Source: Streptacidiphilus rugosus AM-16 (GTDB lineage: Bacteria > Actinomycetota > Actinomycetes > Streptomycetales > Streptomycetaceae). From it: 64,000 nt of DNA. Below are positions 59,050 to 64,000 of the stretch, one piece after another. The stretch's first letter is position 1; the number at the start of each line of letters is the position of its first letter. The position numbers were made by a program, and so were the translations under genes. The notes beneath the pieces are model-generated. The model was not told the origin of the DNA and searched no databases. It saw nothing but the letters and a program-made list of their open reading frames with translations. The stretch is taken from assembly GCF_000744655.1 (NCBI RefSeq), contig NZ_JQMJ01000004.1, positions 1,054,001 through 1,118,000 on the forward strand, given 5' to 3'.

Positions 59050-60473
59050 CGCTCGACCACCGCCGCCACCTCGTCGGGCTGGAAGTAGAGGAACCGGCCC
59101 TGCTGCCGGCGCAGGTCCGCGCCCGGGTCGTCGTCCAGGGTGACGGCGAGGTGGATCAACCCGTCGACGTCGTGCAGCACGGCTTCCACCCGGGCGAAGG
59201 CGTCCTGGAGGAAGAGGTCCTGGGCGTCGCTGCGCCGCCTGCCCGGGCGCAGCCGTACCCGGCTGCCCGCGCGGACGGGAGTGCCGTCCACCACCACGTG
59301 GTCGCTGCCGGGATCGACGCTGCGGTCCGCGGCCGGGTCCCACCAGGGCAGTTGCGGGGTCATCAGGTCCTCCAGCGCGGCGCTCTCCTCGCCCGGGGTG
59401 ACCAGGACCGGCGGTCCCTCGGTCACCTCGCGCATCGAGCGGACGGCGCCGTGCAGGCGTTCCCAGATCTCCGGTGGCAGCGAGTCCGCCAGGTCCACCA
59501 CGGCGGCGGCGCGGTCGTCCGTGCCGCGGGCCTCGCGCTTCTCCTGGTCGGTCAGCGCAGCGGTGCGCAGGGCCAGGATCTCGTCGATCTCGGTGGCGTC
59601 GTAGAGCGTCCCGCAGCTCTCCGGGGCGATCCGCGGGTGGTCCTCCAGGATGATGGGCGAGGAGAGCACCACGTCGGCGCCGCCGTCCGCCCCGGCCAGC
59701 ACCGGCCAGGTCCGCTCGTTGCGGCACTCGGCCACGGCTGCGCCCGCCCATTCGGGCGGGTCGGTCATCGACACGAACGACCCGTCGGTCAGGCCCAGCA
59801 GCAGGTGCGCGGAGAGCAGGGCGTGCGGCAGCGCCGCCTCCCTGTCGCCGGCCCGGCCGACGCCCGGGCTCCACGCCCCGGTGTTCTCCACGACGGCGCG
59901 CAGCCGCACCACCCGGTAGGGGCCGGGCAGTTCCTCCGCCGAGAGGCGCAGCACCCCGTCGACCTGCTCGCGTCGGCGCACCAGGCGGCCGACGACGCGT
60001 CCCTCCTCGTCGCGCACCTCCTCGGTCTCCTCGGCGGCGGGGCGGTGGAAGGGAAGGGAAAGCGGTTCTGCGCTCTCGCACAGGTCGGCGATCGGCACCC
60101 GGAAGTCCGCCGTCTGCTCGACGCCCTCGTCCCAGGGGACCAGGACCCGGTCGGCGAGCTCCAGCCGCTCCACCGTCCGGTGCGAGCGGTCCGGGCCGAC
60201 GCGCTGCACGGTGCGCCGTTGCGCGTGCAGGAACCGCACCTGGGCGACCAGTTCGGCTCCTGCACGGGGTTCGGCCAGGCACTCGGTGCGGTGCCAGGCG
60301 TGCTCGCCGACGTCCAGACCGTAGCCGGGCGGCACCAGCACCCCGAACTGCCAGCGCATCCGGTTCTTGGCGGAGGAGGCGCGGTAGGGGTAGAGCACGT
60401 AGCCCTCGTAGAGCACCGCGTCCGCGACCTCGCGCGCGGTGTCGAAGCAGGGGCGGGCGGCGGTGGTGGTCAC
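59046..60473 (-). CDS. Hydrogenase-locus protein of unknown function (475 aa)
   Basis: The GTG at 60473 overlaps the preceding DUF6084 stop; the stop overlaps the protease start. I do not recognise a domain. The front reads CFDTAREVADAVLYEGYVLY and PYRASSAKNRMRWQFGVLVP, the middle has EEVRDEEGRVVGRLVRRREQ, and the end has GRFLYFQPDEVAAVVER after DDDPGADLRRQQ. No transmembrane helix or metal-binding motif is obvious. It is strictly embedded in the high-affinity hydrogenase operon, so it probably aids assembly or function of the enzyme complex. Confidence 0.8.
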   Translation of the reverse strand: MTTTAARPCFDTAREVADAVLYEGYVLYPYRASSAKNRMRWQFGVLVPPGYGLDVGEHAWHRTECLAEPRAGAELVAQVRFLHAQRRTVQRVGPDRSHRTVERLELADRVLVPWDEGVEQTADFRVPIADLCESAEPLSLPFHRPAAEETEEVRDEEGRVVGRLVRRREQVDGVLRLSAEELPGPYRVVRLRAVVENTGAWSPGVGRAGDREAALPHALLSAHLLLGLTDGSFVSMTDPPEWAGAAVAECRNERTWPVLAGADGGADVVLSSPIILEDHPRIAPESCGTLYDATEIDEILALRTAALTDQEKREARGTDDRAAAVVDLADSLPPEIWERLHGAVRSMREVTEGPPVLVTPGEESAALEDLMTPQLPWWDPAADRSVDPGSDHVVVDGTPVRAGSRVRLRPGRRRSDAQDLFLQDAFARVEAVLHDVDGLIHLAVTLDDDPGADLRRQQGRFLYFQPDEVAAVVER

Positions 60474-61156
60474 GTGGGACTCCCCTCGGTGGTCAGCAGG
60501 CGTGCGGCCGGCACGGCGTCCGCCGCGTCCGCGTGCGCGAGCAACTGTTCGACGGTGGCCTCCCAGGACGGCAGGCCGTGCCGGGAGCGGTAGCCGCGCA
60601 GGGCGTCCAGCACGTCGCGGGGCAGCCGCAGCCAGCCGCAGCCGGGGAAGTGCTGGTCGATCATCTCCCGCCAGACGGCCACCGGCATGCGGCAGACCGC
60701 CTCCTTGTGCCAGGGCACGGGCTCGACCTGGAAGCCGCCGGGCCCGCGGAAGGCGGTGCCGGAGAAGAGCAGCAGCAACGGCACCTCGCCGTCGGCGAGG
60801 GCCTCGAAGTAGCGGGTCGCGGCGATGTCGGTGTCGTAGCTGCACGGCACCGGCAGGTCGACCTCGGTGCTGCCGTCGAACCCGGGGACCACCATCGAGA
60901 CCTGGGCGAACTGCATCGGGTTGAGGCTGCGGCCCCACCGCTCGCGCCCGCCGAACAGGTCCCCGAGTGCCTCGGCCTCCGCGTCGTCGTAGCGGCGCCG
61001 GGCCGGCTCGACGCGCAACTGGCAGCGCAGCGCGATCGCGTGGACCCGGCGGTCCTCGCCGTCGGCGGTGATCCTGATCCGGAACACCAGGGTGGGTCCG
61101 ACGGCGTAGGGCTCGGCGCGGACGCCGACGCAGGCGAAGTCCAGGCCGCCGCTCAC
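60470..61156 (-). CDS. DUF6084 family protein (hydrogenase locus)
   Basis: A protein of 228 residues from GTG 61156. The N-terminal VSGGLDFACVGVRAEPYAVG then LVFRIRITADGEDRRVHAIA looks beta-rich; the later LPVPCSYDTDIAATRYFEAL and PWHKEAVCRMPVAVWREMID fit DUF6084. It overlaps both neighbours (GTGA). DUF6084 genes are known in group 1h/5 hydrogenase loci of actinobacteria; the role is undefined. Confidence 0.8.
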   Translation of the reverse strand: MSGGLDFACVGVRAEPYAVGPTLVFRIRITADGEDRRVHAIALRCQLRVEPARRRYDDAEAEALGDLFGGRERWGRSLNPMQFAQVSMVVPGFDGSTEVDLPVPCSYDTDIAATRYFEALADGEVPLLLLFSGTAFRGPGGFQVEPVPWHKEAVCRMPVAVWREMIDQHFPGCGWLRLPRDVLDALRGYRSRHGLPSWEATVEQLLAHADAADAVPAARLLTTEGSPT

Positions 61157-61812
61157 CGCTCGGCCTCCGCGTCGTGGCGCAGCGCGCGGGACTGCCGGGC
61201 CACCTCGGCGAAGAAGGCGTCGAGTTCGGCGTGCGCCTCGGCGCCGCCGTCGAAGCCCTGCCAGAACACGCGCATCCGGCCGACGAGTTCGTAGGCGGCG
61301 TCGACGGGGACGAGATGGCAGTCGCGGTGTCCCTCGGTCCGGCGCACCAGCAGCACCTCGACGTCGGGGAGCAGCTCGGCGGCGAGCGGGGTCGCGGCGG
61401 TGAACCGGTCCCAGACGGCAGGTTCGATCTCGCTCTCGGTCACCCCCGCGGGGCCGGGGAAGCAGGCGACGACCTGATCGAGGGCCGAGTTGCGCAGCAG
61501 GAACGCGACGCCGATGGGGATCCGCAGCAGCGCCCAGGCGTCCTCGTCCAGGGGGCGGGCTGGGTCGTGGAGGTAGCGGCGCGGCACGGCGCGGTAGCGG
61601 ACGCCGCCCGCGCCCTCGCGGTCGAACAGGGCCGCGCAGGGCGGGCAGGCGCAGGCCAGCGCCCGGCGTTCGACGTCGACCAGGTGCCGGTGCTCGGGGG
61701 CGACCGGTGTCGCGCACATCTCGCACCGCTCGACGGCGGGCGGGCGCGGCGCGGTGAAGCGCCGCAGCCCGCCGCGAGCGGTGGCGGGAGCCGGCGGGAG
61801 GCCCGCGCTCAT
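61153..61812 (-). CDS. DUF5947 family protein (hydrogenase locus)
   Basis: A protein of 219 residues. It has two CxxC-type pairs near the N-terminus, RCEMCATPVAPEHRHLVDVE and LACACPPCAALFDREG, suggesting a bound metal or cluster, then RYRAVPRRYLHDPARPLDED and WALLRIPIGVAFLLRNSALD. The pattern matches DUF5947, recognised in group 1h/5 hydrogenase clusters. Overlaps of four bases on each side (ATGA upstream, GTGA downstream) imply co-translation. The function is unknown. Confidence 0.8.
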   Translation of the reverse strand: MSAGLPPAPATARGGLRRFTAPRPPAVERCEMCATPVAPEHRHLVDVERRALACACPPCAALFDREGAGGVRYRAVPRRYLHDPARPLDEDAWALLRIPIGVAFLLRNSALDQVVACFPGPAGVTESEIEPAVWDRFTAATPLAAELLPDVEVLLVRRTEGHRDCHLVPVDAAYELVGRMRVFWQGFDGGAEAHAELDAFFAEVARQSRALRHDAEAER

Positions 61813-62363
61813 CGGGCCTCCGAGGCGGCGGCGGGACGCCGGCCGATCTGCAGCAGTGCCGGTTCGCGCGGGGCCTGCTCGGTGACGATCTCGACGGTGG
61901 TGATCTCCGGCGCGAAGCAGGACAGCGACGCCTCGATCCGGTCGCCCAGTGTGGCGTTGGTACTGGGGCAGCCGCAGCCGTGTGCTGCATCAGCAGTCTG
62001 GCGCAGCGTCAGCCTGGCGTCGGCCGCGTCGAGTTCCGCGATCTCCAGCGCGCCGGCGTCGGCCGCGCGCAGGGCGCGGCCGACGCGGGCGGCCAGGTCG
62101 TCGGGGTGCAGGTCGTGCAGGACCAGCAGGCCCGCGGTGACCTCGTCGGCCAGCAGCGCGTCCAGCGGCGCGCCGGAGCGTCCCGACAGCAGGCCGACCG
62201 CGCGGGCCAGGCCCGCGCCGTAGAACTCCATCAGGGCGCGGACCAGTTCCTCGGCCGTCGCGGCGGCGGCCGGGTCCTGCGCCGCCAGCCGGTCCAGCAG
62301 CTCCTCGACGCGGGCGGCCGTCTGCTGCGGGGACGGCGCGGACTGCGTGGCGGCGGCCGTCAT
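61809..62363 (-). CDS. NifU-like domain protein (hydrogenase locus)
   Basis: A protein of 184 residues from ATG 62363, overlapping the large-subunit stop (ATGA). The N-terminal two-thirds are helical (VEELLDRLAAQDPAAAATAE and FYGAGLARAVGLLSG). The C-terminal NifU-like domain has LTLRQTADAAHGCGCPSTNA then TLGDRIEASLSCFAPEITTV. The usual CxxC is replaced by CGC-P-S. It may help to assemble the iron-sulfur clusters of the small subunit. Confidence 0.75.
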   Translation of the reverse strand: MTAAATQSAPSPQQTAARVEELLDRLAAQDPAAAATAEELVRALMEFYGAGLARAVGLLSGRSGAPLDALLADEVTAGLLVLHDLHPDDLAARVGRALRAADAGALEIAELDAADARLTLRQTADAAHGCGCPSTNATLGDRIEASLSCFAPEITTVEIVTEQAPREPALLQIGRRPAAASEAR

Positions 62364-64000
62364 CCGGCCAGGCCGCTCAGGCCGGTCGGGACGTGCATCT
62401 TCTCCACGGTCTTCCCGTTGCCCACGTACATGTGCACGCCGCAGGGCAGGCACGGGTCGAAGCTGCGGACCGCGCGCATGATGTCGATGCCCTTGAAGTT
62501 GTCCGGCGGGTTCTCCTCGAAGATCGGGGTGTTCTGCACCGCGTCCTCGTAGGGTCCGGGCGTGCCGTAGCTGTCGCGCACGGAGGCGTTCCACGGCGTC
62601 GGCGGGTAGGGGTGGTAGTTGGCGATCTTGCCGTCGCGGATCACCATGTGGTGCGAGAGCACGCCGCGGACGGCCTCGGTGAAGCCGCAGCCGATTGACT
62701 CGTCAGGCACCTCGAACTTCTCCCAGGTCTGGGTGCGTCCGGCGCGGATCTCCGCGAGCGCCTTCTCGGCGCTGTGCAGCGCCACGCCGGCGGCGTAGGC
62801 CTGGAAGTAGGTGCGGGCCCGGTTGCGTTCCAGCGCGTTGCTCCACTGCGGGATCTTCCACTCGAAGGTGGTCTCCGGCTTGGTGAGCGTCTTGGGCAGG
62901 TTGATGACCACGCTGTGGCCGGTGGCCTTGACGTAGCCGATGTCGACCAGGCCCGACAGCGCGGTGGACCACAGGCGGGCGATGGGGCCGCCGCCGGTGT
63001 CGAGCGCGAGGTGGTCGGTGCCGTCGAACCAGCGCGGGGACATGACCCAGCTGTACTTGTCGTCGAAGTTCCGCTTCTGCGGGGCCGGGATGGTGTGCTG
63101 GTTCCACGGGTGACGCGGGTCGACCGGGTTGCCGAGGGGGTCGTGGGTGACGAACTGCTCCTGCCCCTCCCAGTCCTGGTAGTAGGAGCTGCCCAGCAGG
63201 ATCCTGATGCCGAGGTTGATCTGCGTCAGGTCGTTGGTGACCAGCTTGCCGTCGACCACCACGCCGGGGGTGACGAACATCCGCCGGCCCCAGTCGGTCA
63301 TGTTGCGGTAGGTGAAGTCGCAGTACTCGGGGTCGTTGAGCGCGCCCCAGCAGCCGAGCAGCACGCGGCGGCGGCCGACCTCCTCGTAGCCGGGCAGCGC
63401 CTCGTAGAAGAAGTCGAAGAGGTCGTCGTGGAGCGGCACGACGCGCTTCATGAACTCCACGTAGCGCATCAGCCGGCTCATGTAGTCGGTCATCAGCTGG
63501 ACCGAGGCCACCGTGCCGACGCCGCCGGGGTAGAGGGTGGAGGGGTGCACGTGGCGCCCCTCCATCAGGCAGAACATCTCCCGGGTGTAGCGGGAGACCT
63601 GGAGCGCCTCGCGGTAGAACTCGCCCTCCAGCGGGTTGAGCGAGCGCATGATGTCGGCGATGGTGCGGTAGCCGTGGTCGCCGGCGTGCGGGGCCTCCGT
63701 GCGCTCGGCCAGCTCCAGCACGCCGGGGTTGGTCTCGCGGACCATCTTCTCGCAGTAGTCCACCCCGACCAGGTTCTCCTGGAAGATGTTGTGGTCGAAC
63801 ATGTACTCGGCCGACTCGCCGAGGTTGATCAGCCACTCCCCCAGGTGCGGCGGCTTCACGCCGTACGCCATGTTCTGCGCGTACACCGAACAGGTGGCGT
63901 GGTTGTCGCCGCAGATACCGCAGATGCGGCTGGTGATGAAGTGCGCGTCACGCGGGTCCTTGCCGCGCATGAACACGCTGTAGCCGCGGAAGACGGACGA
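62360..64000 (-). CDS. hhyL: [NiFe]-hydrogenase large subunit, group 1h/5 (partial; N-terminus beyond window)
   Basis: Codons are open to the window edge, and only the first part is missing. The L1 nickel motif RICGICGDNHATC lies near the visible start, and the C-terminal L2 motif DPCLPCGVHMYVGNG is followed by KTVEKMHVPTGLSGLAG. Together they supply the four Cys ligands. The enzyme oxidises H2 at atmospheric concentrations and feeds electrons to the respiratory chain in actinobacteria of this group. The GVH tail after the last Cys would be cleaved by the protease encoded at 58501-59049. The small-subunit gene should lie just outside the window. Confidence 0.9.
   Translation of the reverse strand, partial: SSVFRGYSVFMRGKDPRDAHFITSRICGICGDNHATCSVYAQNMAYGVKPPHLGEWLINLGESAEYMFDHNIFQENLVGVDYCEKMVRETNPGVLELAERTEAPHAGDHGYRTIADIMRSLNPLEGEFYREALQVSRYTREMFCLMEGRHVHPSTLYPGGVGTVASVQLMTDYMSRLMRYVEFMKRVVPLHDDLFDFFYEALPGYEEVGRRRVLLGCWGALNDPEYCDFTYRNMTDWGRRMFVTPGVVVDGKLVTNDLTQINLGIRILLGSSYYQDWEGQEQFVTHDPLGNPVDPRHPWNQHTIPAPQKRNFDDKYSWVMSPRWFDGTDHLALDTGGGPIARLWSTALSGLVDIGYVKATGHSVVINLPKTLTKPETTFEWKIPQWSNALERNRARTYFQAYAAGVALHSAEKALAEIRAGRTQTWEKFEVPDESIGCGFTEAVRGVLSHHMVIRDGKIANYHPYPPTPWNASVRDSYGTPGPYEDAVQNTPIFEENPPDNFKGIDIMRAVRSFDPCLPCGVHMYVGNGKTVEKMHVPTGLSGLAG

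Overview
The window is high-GC DNA from a filamentous actinomycete, most likely a member of the Streptomycetaceae (Streptomyces, Kitasatospora or Streptacidiphilus type). The evidence is the dense G/C codon third positions, frequent GTG starts with 4-bp GTGA/ATGA overlaps, Tat and lipobox signal peptides, a SARP regulator, a DUF574 methyltransferase, a matAB-like pellet-formation pair, and a group 1h/5 [NiFe]-hydrogenase locus. No rRNA, tRNA, CRISPR array, intact insertion sequence or replication origin was seen.

Layout. 1-3.1 kb: end of a MoxR-ATPase/DUF5682 cluster. 3.1-9.6 kb: mixed housekeeping and transport genes (two unknown proteins, an AEC transporter, a GNAT acetyltransferase, a LysE exporter, YegP, purB). 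10-16.9 kb: a Tat-exported propeller-like protein, a membrane protein, a HipA-kinase/DUF3037 pair, a type II NADH dehydrogenase, a Tat-exported GH47 mannosidase and a VOC gene broken by an in-frame TGA. 16.9-23.2 kb: a nuclease-like lipoprotein, a TetR/oxidoreductase unit with shared operators, and an amidase preceded by an overlapping 35-codon gene. 23.5-24.6 kb: a 105-aa pyruvate formate-lyase derivative that keeps the N-terminus and the glycyl-radical C-terminus, overlapping an intact activating-enzyme gene. 24.7-28.6 kb: two paralogous secreted four-cysteine proteins flanking a membrane-anchored protein, separated by hairpins and facing a SARP regulator. 29-33.4 kb: assorted genes, including a TetR/FAD-oxidase divergent pair and a DUF574 methyltransferase.

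33.8-45.6 kb is a furanose-sugar utilisation region. It holds a GH54 arabinofuranosidase with three ricin-type lectin modules, two LacI regulators, aldose 1-epimerase and a YtfQRT-YjfF-type ABC importer (binding protein, double ATPase, two permeases). A similar operator-like motif sits upstream of the transporter and between the GH54 and LacI genes. The enzyme would release furanose sugars outside, the importer would take them up and the mutarotase would process them. 46-50.5 kb: an IS5-type transposase remnant, a secreted GH18-like protein, and a MatB-like deacetylase/glycosyltransferase with a small upstream partner, probably making an extracellular poly-N-acetylglucosamine-type glycan.

52-64 kb, all on the minus strand, is a hydrogen-uptake locus. 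The hydrogenase large subunit (incomplete at the window edge) is followed by NifU-like, DUF5947, DUF6084 and an unknown 475-aa protein, then the maturation protease, a 33-aa DUF6893-type microprotein, and hypA, hypB, hypF, hypC, hypD and hypE. Most of these genes overlap or nearly touch, consistent with one long operon for synthesis and maturation of a high-affinity H2-oxidising enzyme.

Family names come from recognising motifs and sequence patterns by eye. No database search was run.
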